A stretch of 64,000 bases of DNA, from contig CANMHG010000004.1 of NCBI GenBank assembly GCA_947497585.1, forward strand, positions 124,001 to 188,000, read 5' to 3'. Position 1 is the stretch's first letter. Each line of letters starts with the position of its first letter. This document shows positions 35,700 through 43,910 of the stretch, piece by piece. This stretch comes from an uncultured Bacillaceae bacterium. Its GTDB lineage: Bacteria > Bacillota > Bacilli > Bacillales > Bacillaceae_L. Below the pieces are notes generated by a model. That model searched no databases. It was given only the letters and a program-made list of their open reading frames with translations, and had not been told where the DNA came from. Position numbers and translations under genes: made by a program.

Positions 35700-37025
35700 A
35701 TGAGGAAAATTGCGATCGTTGGAACAGGCTATGTGGGCTTAGTTACCGGAGTGTGTCTTGCTGAGATCGGGCATCAGGTTATTTGCATTGATAATGATGT
35801 AAAAAAAATTGCAACCTTATTGGCTAAAAAGTCACCGATTTATGAACCTGGTTTGGGTGAATATATTGAAAGGAATATGAGTGAGAATCGTTTGACATTT
35901 ACCACGAACCACTGTGAAGCGTTTAACGATGCGGAAGTGATTTATCTTGCGGTTGGTACTCCACAGAATAGAGATGGCTCTGCCAATTTAGATTACATTT
36001 TTCAAGCTGCCCGAGAGATAGGTGAACATGTTTCAGGTGAAATTATTGTTGTTGTAAAGAGTACGGTTCCGGTTGGAACGAATGATAAAATTAAACAATG
36101 TATTAAGGGTAATGCATTGAAGCCAATAAAGGTAGAGGTTGTGTCTAACCCAGAATTTTTAAGGGAAGGCCACGCCATCTATGATACGTTTCACGGAGAC
36201 AGAATTGTAATAGGTACATCTAGTGAGAGAGCCGCGGCAGTCATTGCATCAATCAATGAACCTTTTAATATTCCAATCCTTCACACTGATGTGAGAAGTG
36301 CTGAAATGATCAAATATGCATCGAATGCATTTTTAGCAACGAAAATAAGTTTTATCAATGAAATCTCAACCATTTGTGAAAAGGTTGGGGCAAATATTGA
36401 GGATGTAGCATATGGGATGGGGCAGGACTCGAGAATAGGCTCTCAATTCTTGAAAGCCGGAATAGGCTACGGCGGGTCGTGTTTTCCAAAAGACACTAAG
36501 GCGCTCGTGCAAATTGCAGGAAATGTAGAGCATACATTTGATTTACTGGAGTCTGTCATTCGAATCAACAACAAACAACAGTTAATCCTTGTTAAAAAAG
36601 CAATGCTCCGATTTGGTAGTTTAAAAGGGAAGCGAGTGGCTTTACTAGGTTTAGCATTTAAACCAAATACGGACGATATACGTGAGGCCGCATCGATTGT
36701 ATTAGTAGAGCGTCTTCTTGAAGAAGGTGCAAGGGTGACTGTTTATGATCCTGTTGCGATGGATAATGCTAGAAAAGTGCTGAAGGATCAGGTGGGTTAT
36801 GCTAATAGCATAAATGAGGCATTATATCATGCAGATATGGCATTTATCGTGACGGAGTGGGATGAGATTAAGGAGTTTCCTCTTGAGGACTATGAAAAAC
36901 GAATGAATTTGCCAATTGTGTTTGATGGTAGAAACTGTTACCGTCTAGAAGAGGTCGAACAATACGCAATGGAATATCATTCGATTGGTCGTGCAATAGT
37001 AAAGGCCCCGCAACTAACCTTTTAA
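35700..37025 (+). CDS. ugd: UDP-glucose 6-dehydrogenase
   Basis: Enzyme of 441 residues that oxidises UDP-glucose to UDP-glucuronate with two NAD+. Rossmann motif GTGYVGLVTG is at the N-terminus, the catalytic Cys261 in GYGGSCFPKD, and the C-terminal UDP-binding domain begins at GLAFKPNTDDIREA. ATG 35700 is used with GGAGGCGA before it; the open frame reaches GTG 35682. It follows the GT4 gene directly, so it should feed that enzyme. A terminator stem overlaps its last eight codons. Confidence 0.94.
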   Translation: MRKIAIVGTGYVGLVTGVCLAEIGHQVICIDNDVKKIATLLAKKSPIYEPGLGEYIERNMSENRLTFTTNHCEAFNDAEVIYLAVGTPQNRDGSANLDYIFQAAREIGEHVSGEIIVVVKSTVPVGTNDKIKQCIKGNALKPIKVEVVSNPEFLREGHAIYDTFHGDRIVIGTSSERAAAVIASINEPFNIPILHTDVRSAEMIKYASNAFLATKISFINEISTICEKVGANIEDVAYGMGQDSRIGSQFLKAGIGYGGSCFPKDTKALVQIAGNVEHTFDLLESVIRINNKQQLILVKKAMLRFGSLKGKRVALLGLAFKPNTDDIREAASIVLVERLLEEGARVTVYDPVAMDNARKVLKDQVGYANSINEALYHADMAFIVTEWDEIKEFPLEDYEKRMNLPIVFDGRNCYRLEEVEQYAMEYHSIGRAIVKAPQLTF

Positions 37026-37048
37026 TGTGTTAGTTGCGCGGCCTTTTT
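37001..37048 (+). terminator. Intrinsic terminator overlapping the ugd 3' end
   Basis: AAGGCCCCGCAACTAAC pairs with GTTAGTTGCGCGGCCTT, then TTT. The 5' arm lies inside coding sequence. Confidence 0.9.
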
Positions 37049-37055
37049 GCATACT

Positions 37056-37301
37056 CTATTTTACATCAGTGGATTTAATAAGTTTGATGGAAGCCGCTAA
37101 ATCCTTTGCATCTTCCATATTATTCACCATGTTACCATTCTTAACTTCCTTTTTAGCCTTGTGTTTATCTTCTTTTTCACGGTCCTTTTTCGTTAATGGT
37201 GACTCTAGTTTTTCCTTATCAAGGTAGTCATCGATCTGACCAGCGCCTAATCCTTCATTAATCATCTCATCAATTTGTTTTTTCTTCTCTGCCATGATCA
37301 T
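37056..37301 (-). CDS. Hypothetical small charged protein
   Basis: Not recognised. Hydrophilic protein of 81 residues, rich in Lys, Asp and Glu, with no membrane helix; helices are likely at EKKKQIDEMINEGLG and around KKDREKEDKHKAKKE. The ATG at 37301 lies six bases after AAGGAG; an ATG two codons on is possible. It is convergent with ugd, almost touching its terminator. Confidence 0.6.
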   Translation of the reverse strand: MIMAEKKKQIDEMINEGLGAGQIDDYLDKEKLESPLTKKDREKEDKHKAKKEVKNGNMVNNMEDAKDLAASIKLIKSTDVK

Positions 37302-37372
37302 ATCACTCTCCTTACTATAATAAATACCCGGTTTCTTAAATGCTAAACATAAATAAGGAAATTGTGTCATGT

Positions 37373-37424
37373 GGGGCCTGACCCCCAGTGCGTTAACGCT
37401 TTAGAGTGGTGGGGGTCAGGCCCC
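37373..37424. repeat. Dispersed palindrome in a divergent region
   Basis: GGGGCCTGACCCCC ... GGGGGTCAGGCCCC with centre GCGTTAACGCTTTAGAG. The extended flank TGTCATGT precedes it and AATTTTTT follows. It lies between two gene starts. Confidence 0.9.
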
Positions 37425-37459
37425 AATTTTTTGTGATAGAATAATAGTAGAGTTTTGTT

Positions 37460-38203
37460 ATGGATGGTGTATTTATGCAGGAGAAGAAGAAGTTAAAAGA
37501 GGTAGATTTGTATAAGCCGGTGCAGCAGTACTTTTCTAGTGAAGGGTATAATGTGTATGGTGAGGTGAAGGATTGCGATATAGTTGCTGAGAAGGGTGAA
37601 GAATTGGTCGTAATCGAGTTGAAGCTAACTCTTAGTGTCGATTTACTTGTACAAGCTACGAAACGTCAAAAATTAACCGACCAAGTGTATATTGCAATCC
37701 CTAAGCCAAAGTACCGAATTTCAAGTAAGCGCTGGACAGATTTGTGTCATTTAATCCGAAGGTTGGAGCTAGGCTTAATAGTTGTTTCTTTTTCAGGAAA
37801 TCGGAAAAAAACAGAGATAATCTTACATCCAACTTCATTTGATCGTCCAAAGAGCATGAGGCAGAATAAGAAAAAAAGAGAATTAATCGTTAAAGAAATC
37901 AGTGGGAGAAGTGCTGATTATAATATAGGTGGCAGCTCGAAGACTAAAATTATGACTGCCTACAAAGAAAATTGTATTCAAATTGCAAGTTATCTTGAGT
38001 ACTTTGGGCAGTTAGCCCCAAAAGATTTAGTAAAGATGGGAACAGGAGATAAGACTTCTTCTATTTTAACGAAGAATTATTATGGGTGGTTTGAACGAAT
38101 TAAAAGAGGTACGTATCAGATAAGTGATAAAGGAAAGCACGAGCTTAAAGACTTCTCGGAACTTAAGACTTTTTATATTGAAAAGTTAAATATGGAAAAA
38201 TAA
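37460..38203 (+). CDS. DUF2161 protein with PD-(D/E)xK nuclease-like fold
   Basis: Protein of 247 residues of the DUF2161 group, predicted as PD-(D/E)xK-type phosphodiesterases. The core is Asp38/Asp40 in KDCDIVAE followed by Glu53 and Lys55 in VIELKL, as in restriction-like nucleases. The C-terminal half (about 165-240) looks like a winged helix (YFGQLAPKDLVKMGTGDKTSSIL). No partner methylase or helicase is near. Neither ATG 37460 nor ATG 37475 has a strong ribosome site. Confidence 0.75.
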   Translation: MDGVFMQEKKKLKEVDLYKPVQQYFSSEGYNVYGEVKDCDIVAEKGEELVVIELKLTLSVDLLVQATKRQKLTDQVYIAIPKPKYRISSKRWTDLCHLIRRLELGLIVVSFSGNRKKTEIILHPTSFDRPKSMRQNKKKRELIVKEISGRSADYNIGGSSKTKIMTAYKENCIQIASYLEYFGQLAPKDLVKMGTGDKTSSILTKNYYGWFERIKRGTYQISDKGKHELKDFSELKTFYIEKLNMEK

Positions 38204-38261
38204 AGGGAAACTCAAGATGCCTCCCGAATTAAAAGGTATTATATAATAAGGGGAAATTCAA

Positions 38262-38720
38262 ATGAACAAAAGGCATGAGATTTTATTTAATCAATTAGAG
38301 AGCTATCGTAGCTATGTTGTAGGGGTTGCAGAAACTTTAACAGCCGAACAAGCAGAGATTATCCCTAATGGCTTCAAAAATAATGTAAGATGGAACCTTG
38401 GTCATATGTATCTTGATCAATTTTTGTGGATTCAAGCAGTTACAAAAGAGAAAGCGCCTGTTCCAGAACAGTTTAATGACTGGTTTGGGTATGGAACATC
38501 TCCAGATAATTTTACAGACGAAACACCTTCATTCGAAGAATTACTAGAGCTATTAAAAGCTCAACCTGCTTATATAAAAGATTTATATGCTGATAGACTT
38601 GAAGAAGAGTTCGCTCCAACAGAAATGGGGATGCATACGGTAGAACAAGTATTAGTCCGAACGATCTTCCATGAAGGGATGCATTTGCAAACGATTCTCG
38701 ACTTGAAAAAACTAATGTAA
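38262..38720 (+). CDS. DinB-family protein
   Basis: Four-helix-bundle protein of 152 residues of the DinB/YfiT superfamily. The metal-binding His triad is visible as His48 (NLGHMY), His137 and His141 (FHEGMHLQ). Some members are thiol transferases or detoxifying enzymes; the role here is unknown. GGGGAAA precedes the ATG. It ends five bases before a dispersed palindrome shared with the convergent acetyltransferase gene. Confidence 0.82.
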   Translation: MNKRHEILFNQLESYRSYVVGVAETLTAEQAEIIPNGFKNNVRWNLGHMYLDQFLWIQAVTKEKAPVPEQFNDWFGYGTSPDNFTDETPSFEELLELLKAQPAYIKDLYADRLEEEFAPTEMGMHTVEQVLVRTIFHEGMHLQTILDLKKLM

Positions 38721-38725
38721 TTTTT

Positions 38726-38777
38726 GGGGCCTGACCCCCAGTGCGTTAACGCTTTAACACGCCGGGGGTCAGGCCCC
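38726..38777. repeat. Dispersed palindrome between convergent genes
   Basis: Centre GCGTTAACGCTTTAACACGC between standard arms. It lies five bases after one stop codon and three bases from the other, so the element is the entire intergenic region. Confidence 0.93.
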
Positions 38778-38780
38778 ACT

Positions 38781-39305
38781 TTATTTTAGAAGAGAGTAAA
38801 CATTGGTATCGTGTGGCATTCCATTTTGATACATATAGTTTCGTAGAATGCCTTCTTTTTCGAATCCAAGCTTTAGTAGTAGTTCATTTGAAGCTTTATT
38901 TTCAATGAAAACGATAGCACCAATACGAGTCAATTCTAATTCTGTAAAACCGTATGAAATTACTTTTGAAACAACCTCAGTAGCGTAGCCTTTACGCCAG
39001 TGGTCAGGATGAAGTTCGTAGCCAATTTCTGCTCGTTTGTGCTTTGGAGACCAGGCGTTAAAGCCGATGGTTCCTATGAGTGTCGTAGTTCCTTTTATTT
39101 GTATTCCCCAACGAATTCCACGTTTCTCTTTGTAGTTTTTCTCAAAAAACTCAACAAACTGCTGGGCTTGTTCCTTATTAACTAATGGTTCTTGCCCATA
39201 ATACCGCGTAACTTCTTGATTAGAAAAGCAGTCAAAGATATTTTTGGCATCTTCCTGTTTTATCTCTCTTAGTTCTAGTCTAGCAGTTTCTAAAGTAGGA
39301 AACAT
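38781..39305 (-). CDS. GNAT acetyltransferase (RimJ/RimL-like)
   Basis: N-acetyltransferase of 174 residues. ARLELREIKQEDAKNIFDCF is the typical start, and the acetyl-CoA loop is at YELHPDHWRKGYATEVV, followed by RIGAIVFIENKASNELLLKLGFEKEG. It may acetylate a ribosomal protein N-terminus or a small amine. GGGAGTG precedes the ATG. Confidence 0.85.
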   Translation of the reverse strand: MFPTLETARLELREIKQEDAKNIFDCFSNQEVTRYYGQEPLVNKEQAQQFVEFFEKNYKEKRGIRWGIQIKGTTTLIGTIGFNAWSPKHKRAEIGYELHPDHWRKGYATEVVSKVISYGFTELELTRIGAIVFIENKASNELLLKLGFEKEGILRNYMYQNGMPHDTNVYSLLK

Positions 39306-39456
39306 TGTGACACTCCCTTTAATCGCTTGATAGTACTATTGTTCAAGAAATGTAGGTTAAATTCCTTTTTATTATTGGAAGGAAATTACATGAACTAAAT
39401 AAAATTAAGTGTTATTGTAGTTATTAGAGAGATTGGGAAGGGAGGAACTAAAACCA

Positions 39457-40089
39457 ATGGATATCATCTTCATCATTCTATTTTTACTGGGAAGTTATTA
39501 CTTGCTACACTATCGTTTAAACTTAAGAAAAGCAGCGGAAACTTCAAAGAATGCACTATATCCCATAACTGAGGATGAATTTAGTAGCATACTCCTGCCT
39601 AACGAGTATAAGGAAATGGAACCTCTTACGAAAGATACTAAGTCATATCTATATGTAAAGTGGGGAACGTGTGTTGCTCTTTTATTATTGGCAGTTTTAT
39701 TAGGGCTGGTCTTAACAACAGACTGGTTTGAATCATCTGCATTTACCGTTGTGTATTTATTTATAGCTATTATTACGGCAATAAGGCACAGAGGTAATCT
39801 ATTTATTCTTCCCAAAGGCTTGATACTAAATGGAAAATACTATTCTACCAGACAAATAAAATACTTTGAAACAGAGCAAATTATTAAATGGCATGAGCTA
39901 TATGGACTGCATTCAAGAATCAACAACGCCTACAAACTTTCAATTATACTAAGGAATAACTTTTTTCAGCCTGGTTTCATTGTAATTGAAGATAAGAGTC
40001 ACCTCGACCGTATAACTACCCTGCTTAAACAACTTGATATTCCAGAAAAAACAAACATACAAAAAGGGCCTGATACCACTTTGCGTTAA
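39457..40089 (+). CDS. Hypothetical membrane protein with palindrome-coded C-terminus
   Basis: Not recognised. Protein of 210 residues: one helix at 1-18, two more at about 68-88 and 92-108, and a C-terminal beta-rich soluble part (ILPKGLILNGKYYSTRQIKYFE) that resembles a PH-like YcxB-type domain. ATG 39457 is chosen behind GGGAGG. The last residues (KGPDTTLR) and the TAA are supplied by a degenerate copy of the dispersed palindrome. Confidence 0.62.
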   Translation: MDIIFIILFLLGSYYLLHYRLNLRKAAETSKNALYPITEDEFSSILLPNEYKEMEPLTKDTKSYLYVKWGTCVALLLLAVLLGLVLTTDWFESSAFTVVYLFIAIITAIRHRGNLFILPKGLILNGKYYSTRQIKYFETEQIIKWHELYGLHSRINNAYKLSIILRNNFFQPGFIVIEDKSHLDRITTLLKQLDIPEKTNIQKGPDTTLR

Positions 40090-40117
40090 TACTTTAACGC
40101 ATCGGGGGTCAGGCCCC
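40066..40117. repeat. Degenerate palindrome overlapping a gene end
   Basis: Left arm decayed to GGGCCTGATACC and right arm GGGGGTCAGGCCCC kept; centre GCGTTAATACTTTAACGC. The left half is read as coding sequence. Flank ATAAGACATATTTA follows, holding the stop of the minus-strand lipoprotein gene. Confidence 0.85.
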
Positions 40118-40128
40118 ATAAGACATAT

Positions 40129-40911
40129 TTACATCAGATTTTCAACTTGACCGTTTTGTTTATTGACGATGTACCATCCAATGGTTGCTGTGTGGCTTTC
40201 TTTTTCGGTTTTGACGATATCATATACATGTATTACGTAATTACCATCTTGATCATGATGGTCAAACTCTACAATTGTTGATGAGTCGGTACTTATGTCA
40301 AGTTGTTGTCTGACTATTGATACGGCAACATCTTTTGTTACATTTGCTTGATTTTCCTCGTTTTTATCATCGAGTTGTTCAATATCAATTGAATGAACAA
40401 TCCACTTTTCATCATTATAATATAGATTGTAAATCATATTTACATGACCTATGAGTCCATTGTTTCTTTCTTGAATAAGTTTATAATTCCTTTCATCTAC
40501 CTTATCAAGGGAATATTCTTTGTCTTGAACAAACCAGGTTGGTGCATCCATTGCTTTTAAAATAATCTTACCATCTTCTTCTCTAAAGTAAGTCTCCGCA
40601 TACCACTCTGCTAAATCTTTAGACATGGTTGACGTAAAGTGAGTTATTACCTCGTCTTTTGAGGATATATTTGAAAGCCTACCTTTTTTATCCCTATTTT
40701 CAACAAGTTTCATAAAAGAATCTTTATAACTTCTCATAATTTGTTCTGCGTCTAGATTAGGAACTGTATTATTTGTTTCCTCATCTTTAATTTCTTGGAT
40801 ATCTCTTTCTTCTTCAATATTATTTTCCTGCTTAGATGTTGCGCTTTCCTCATTAGAGGAACAGGAAGCAAGCAAGATAGAAGTGAGAACAAGTACAATT
40901 GGTTTACGCAT
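40129..40911 (-). CDS. Hypothetical lipoprotein
   Basis: Lipoprotein of 260 residues with signal peptide 1-16 and lipobox LASC, then an acidic Ser/Glu/Asn linker to about residue 50. The remainder is alpha-beta: a helical part (AEQIMRSYKDSFMKLVENRD) and two beta-rich repeats, the second ending in ATIGWYIVNKQNGQVENLM. I do not recognise a family. AGGAGC precedes the ATG. Single gene. Confidence 0.7.
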   Translation of the reverse strand: MRKPIVLVLTSILLASCSSNEESATSKQENNIEEERDIQEIKDEETNNTVPNLDAEQIMRSYKDSFMKLVENRDKKGRLSNISSKDEVITHFTSTMSKDLAEWYAETYFREEDGKIILKAMDAPTWFVQDKEYSLDKVDERNYKLIQERNNGLIGHVNMIYNLYYNDEKWIVHSIDIEQLDDKNEENQANVTKDVAVSIVRQQLDISTDSSTIVEFDHHDQDGNYVIHVYDIVKTEKESHTATIGWYIVNKQNGQVENLM

Positions 40912-41267
40912 AATGTAGCTCCTTTCCTGATGTGCTATTACTACATTACCACTATTCGATGAATGTAAACCAAAGTGTAGTCAAAAGGGTAGAAAGCTCT
41001 GATTAACCTGAGTATTATCTTTTTAGTTTTAATCGGGTATTAAGCTTTGAAAAAATAAAATGTGTCACAGTTGCAACATGATGGGCTACTGTATTGATAA
41101 ATTCCTCAGCCCTTGAAAAATTCTCAAATTGAAGTTTAAACAACTAACAGGCATTGCCTGCGATACGGTAACAGATCGTTCGACATAATTGCAGGATTTA
41201 GATGATATTACGAGAATTAGAGGAGGAGTTCTTTTTTAGTATTTTTTAAGTTGAAGGAGTTGGTCTA
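40912..41267. other. Gene-free stretch, 356 nt
   Basis: AT-rich spacer between divergent genes. I see a short palindrome CAGGCATTGCCTG at about 41149 and a good ribosome site AAGGAG before 41268. There is no convincing frame, riboswitch or known operator. Confidence 0.5.
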
Positions 41268-41621
41268 ATGTTAAACAGAGTATGTGTAGTTACCATGAAA
41301 GTAGATAATATCCAGGCAGCAGTAGAGTTTTATACAAATATCCTGGATTTCAAAGTTTCAAAGTATTATGGTCAAAAGATTGTCAGTTTACAACATGAAG
41401 CTGTTCCTATTGTTTTGGAGGAGACTGATAATCAAATGGATGGAACTCGACAGGGGGTATTATTAGGACTCCTTTCAGACGATATTGAGAGAGATTTTTC
41501 AGATTTGAAAGCCAAAGGGGTAAAGATTCTCTTTGATGAGCCGAAACCATGTCCTCCAGGCCGTTATTTTGTTATTGAGGATCCTGCGGGAAACGAAATT
41601 GAAATTGTGCAATTCATATAA
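41268..41621 (+). CDS. VOC-family glyoxalase-like protein
   Basis: Single-domain VOC protein of 117 residues: VVTMKVDNIQAAVEFYTNIL at the start, then LQHEAVPIVLEE, and the closing FVIEDPAGNEIEIVQF with the metal-ligand Glu. It may be a resistance or detoxification protein of the glyoxalase/fosfomycin-resistance fold; the substrate is unknown. It is followed at 13 nt by the remnant of a second VOC gene. Confidence 0.8.
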   Translation: MLNRVCVVTMKVDNIQAAVEFYTNILDFKVSKYYGQKIVSLQHEAVPIVLEETDNQMDGTRQGVLLGLLSDDIERDFSDLKAKGVKILFDEPKPCPPGRYFVIEDPAGNEIEIVQFI

Positions 41622-41633
41622 GGGTTGAATGAT

Positions 41634-41732
41634 ATGATTTATGAAATGACTGTGCAAGTCCGAGTCTCTTCAATGGAAGAAGGACAAAAGTGGTATCAAA
41701 CATTATTAAATAAAGAGCCAGACTTTAAGTAG
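41634..41732 (+). pseudogene. Remnant of a VOC-family gene
   Basis: ATG 41634 opens only 32 codons, coding a normal VOC N-terminus (VQVRVSSMEEGQKWYQTLLN, then KEPDFK) and then TAG. Intact relatives continue for about 90 more residues. Codons just past the stop (IEINSW) look like a later part of such a protein, so an internal deletion with frame loss is likely. Confidence 0.6.
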
Positions 41733-41805
41733 ATTGAAATAAACTCTTGGATATGATTCTATCTAGGAGGATTATTTCTTATTTTTTTAATGAAAATTTC
41801 CAAAC

Positions 41806-41832
41806 GAGGACCGTTACTAGACGGTCCTTTTT
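41806..41832 (+). terminator. Intrinsic terminator after the VOC genes
   Basis: AGGACCGT pairs with ACGGTCCT over six bases, followed by TTTT. Confidence 0.85.
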
Positions 41833-41919
41833 CCATTTCGTTTTAGATTCATAAACTCTTGTCAGAAAAAATAGATTGTCATATGAATAATTTCATGTTA
41901 TTGTATCGAAAGTAACATA

Positions 41920-41944
41920 ACAAATCGTAAGTGTTACGATTTGT
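41920..41944. promoter_or_regulatory. Zur box 1 (perfect palindrome)
   Basis: ACAAATCGTAA-GTG-TTACGATTTGT has 11-bp perfect arms and contains the Zur core TCGTAA-N3-TTACGA. It lies about 95 bp before the zinc-chaperone gene zagA. Confidence 0.85.
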
Positions 41945-42001
41945 AAAATGTGGAATTACATGAAGATTACGATAAAGCTAAGATTTAACATACTTATTAA
42001 A

Positions 42002-42016
42002 TCGTAATAATTTCGT
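42002..42016. promoter_or_regulatory. Zur box 2 (two mismatches)
   Basis: TCGTAATAATTTCGT agrees with the Zur consensus TCGTAATNATTACGA at 13 of 15 bases. It is 22 bp before the zagA start and beside the ribosome site, so bound repressor would block transcript elongation or initiation. Two Zur boxes are also known at yciC (zagA) of B. subtilis. Confidence 0.62.
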
Positions 42017-42038
42017 TTTGAGGAGAGAGTTCATTTTT

Positions 42039-43223
42039 ATGAAAAAAGTACCTGTAACAGTATTAAGTGGATATTTAGGTTCTGGGAAAACGACCTTATT
42101 GAATCATATTTTACAAAACAGAGAAGACAAAAAAGTAGCCGTTATCGTGAATGATATGAGTGAAATTAATATCGATGCATCCCTCGTGAAGCAAGGTGGA
42201 TTTACTCGCACGGAAGAAAAGCTTGTTGAAATGCAAAATGGCTGTATTTGCTGTACGCTGAGAGAAGACTTAATTAAAGAGGTAGAAAAGCTTGCAAAAT
42301 TAGGTGACATAGATTATATCGTCATTGAGTCTACAGGTATTAGTGAGCCTGTGCCAGTAGCTCAAACGTTTACGTATGTTGATGAGAATCTGGGAATTAA
42401 TTTATCAGAGTTTTGTCGTCTAGATACGATGGTAACCGTTGTGGATGCGAATCGTTTTTGGCACGATTTTGCATCAGGAGAAACTTTGTTAGACAGAAAA
42501 GAAGCAACTGATGAAACGGATACTAGAGAAGTTGTTGACCTTTTAATCGACCAGATTGAGTTTGCAAATGTGATTTTATTGAATAAAATCGATTTAGTTG
42601 CAGGTGAAGATGTTGCTGAGTTAAAGGCTGTTATTCAAAAGCTAAATCCAGATGCTAAAATCATTGAAACCGATCACTCCAGGTTGGCTCTCGAGGAAGT
42701 TCTAGACACGAGAATGTTTGATTTTGAGATTGCTAGCCAAAGTGCGGGATGGATTAAGGAGCTAAACAATGAACATATTCCAGAAACAGAGGAGTATGGA
42801 ATTTCATCGTTTGTTTACCGAAGAAGAAAACCATTTCACCCTGAGCGTCTAATGAATTGGTTAGAGAATTGGCCGGTCGATGTTGTTAGGGCAAAGGGAT
42901 TTATGTGGGTTGCAACAAGAAATAATATTGCGGGTCTACTTTCACAAGCTGGACCTTCCATCATGCTACAAGGAGCAGGGGAATGGGTAGCTGCTTATCC
43001 AGAACATGAAATGAAGCAGATTTTAGCCGAAGAACCTGTATTAAAAGAAAAATGGGACGATGTTTATGGAGATCGAATGAACGAGTTAGTCATGATTGGC
43101 ATTGAAATGAATCAAAAAGAAATTGAAAAGTCATTAGATACATGTCTATTGACTGCAGAGGAACTTAAGGAAGATTGGCAATCCTTTAACGACCCTCTAC
43201 CATCGTTTATTGTGACAGAATAA
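42039..43223 (+). CDS. zagA: Zinc-related COG0523 GTPase (ZagA/YciC)
   Basis: GTPase and metallochaperone of 394 residues made under zinc starvation. The P-loop GYLGSGKTT is at 11-19, the zinc-binding CxCC motif at Cys69, Cys71 and Cys72, switch region IESTGISEP and NKID near residue 185, and a C-terminal CobW domain with His residues in HPERLMNW. ZagA delivers zinc to the folate enzyme FolE in B. subtilis. ATG 42039 follows GAGGAGAG. The two Zur boxes upstream support the call. Confidence 0.93.
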   Translation: MKKVPVTVLSGYLGSGKTTLLNHILQNREDKKVAVIVNDMSEINIDASLVKQGGFTRTEEKLVEMQNGCICCTLREDLIKEVEKLAKLGDIDYIVIESTGISEPVPVAQTFTYVDENLGINLSEFCRLDTMVTVVDANRFWHDFASGETLLDRKEATDETDTREVVDLLIDQIEFANVILLNKIDLVAGEDVAELKAVIQKLNPDAKIIETDHSRLALEEVLDTRMFDFEIASQSAGWIKELNNEHIPETEEYGISSFVYRRRKPFHPERLMNWLENWPVDVVRAKGFMWVATRNNIAGLLSQAGPSIMLQGAGEWVAAYPEHEMKQILAEEPVLKEKWDDVYGDRMNELVMIGIEMNQKEIEKSLDTCLLTAEELKEDWQSFNDPLPSFIVTE

Positions 43224-43231
43224 TGTCTTTT

Positions 43232-43268
43232 GGGGCCTGACCCCCGGTGCGTTAAAGCTTTAGCGCGG
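43232..43268. repeat. Truncated dispersed palindrome
   Basis: Left half GGGGCCTGACCCCCGG and spacer GCGTTAAAGCTTTAGCGC are present; the right core is absent and unrelated sequence (GGGCTAG) begins. It lies eight bases after the zagA stop with the flank TGTCTTTT. Confidence 0.85.
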
Positions 43269-43384
43269 GCTAGTTTGAGAACTTTTATATTTAACTTTTG
43301 ATAAGAGTAATTTGGTATCGGTACTTGTTTTTGTTCAGAAGAAGAGTGACAGGGTAGTAAAAATTTAATTGTAACACCAATTTG

Positions 43385-43420
43385 AACCCCATGACACTAG
43401 TGCTGTCATGGGGTTTTTTT
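43385..43420 (+). terminator. Strong intrinsic terminator, 12-bp stem
   Basis: AACCCCATGACA pairs perfectly with TGTCATGGGGTT over seven bases, then further T. It lies 160 nt after zagA and probably ends that transcript, now separated from the gene by the truncated palindrome. Confidence 0.9.
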
Positions 43421-43494
43421 AGTATGAGAAGTTGTAATTTTAAGATAGGAAGAGGGAATAATGTAAAGATTATATTAAGTTTTATATTTAAGCC

Positions 43495-43559
43495 TTGAGG
43501 GTCAATAGCAAGCAATGCTATACTTCCAATATCGGTTTTCAATATCAGCTTTCGATATC
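43495..43559 (+). promoter_or_regulatory. padR-chrA promoter with three iterons
   Basis: TTGAGG (43495-43500), 18 bases, TATACT (43519-43524). Right after it ATATC-containing units start at 43528, 43541 and 43554, exactly 13 bp apart (AATATCGGTTTTC, AATATCAGCTTTC, GATATC). They would cover the transcription start, a typical repressor position. Confidence 0.55.
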
Positions 43560-43584
43560 AATAAATATGATTGGGGGTGCTTGT

Positions 43585-43893
43585 TTGGAAGAAAAGGTAT
43601 TACGAAAACTCTTTCTTGGGTTTATCCATATTCATATTTTACATCATGCGAAGGAACATCCTGTTTTCGGAGTATGGATGGTGGAAGAGCTTAGGGAACA
43701 TGGATATAACATTAGTTCTGGCACCCTTTATCCGATTCTTCATTCAATGGAAGCAGATGGACTATTGCAGCGGGAAGATCGAAATGTTGAAGGTAAAATA
43801 AGAAAGTATTACACGACTACGGAAAAAGGGAATAGTGTCTTAGTTGAAGCCCGAAAAAAAGCGTATGAACTGTTCAAAGAAATTAAAGACTGA
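43585..43893 (+). CDS. PadR-family transcription regulator
   Basis: Regulator of 102 residues with a winged helix (about 15-85: HPVFGVWMVEELREHGYNIS, GTLYPILHSMEADGLLQRE) and a short dimer helix. The block GTLYPILH is the PadR signature. TTG 43585 is chosen because TGGGGGTG lies seven bases upstream; earlier in-frame starts would add a tail unlike the family. It comes 17 nt before the chromate transporter gene and probably represses both by binding the iterons upstream. Confidence 0.85.
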   Translation: MEEKVLRKLFLGFIHIHILHHAKEHPVFGVWMVEELREHGYNISSGTLYPILHSMEADGLLQREDRNVEGKIRKYYTTTEKGNSVLVEARKKAYELFKEIKD

Positions 43894-43910
43894 GAAAGAA
43901 AGGTGAGACG

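Noticed and set aside
37460..38203. Restriction-modification or defence system around the DUF2161 nuclease-like gene
   Set aside because: Neighbours are a small charged protein and a DinB-type protein; there is no methylase, helicase or toxin-antitoxin partner.
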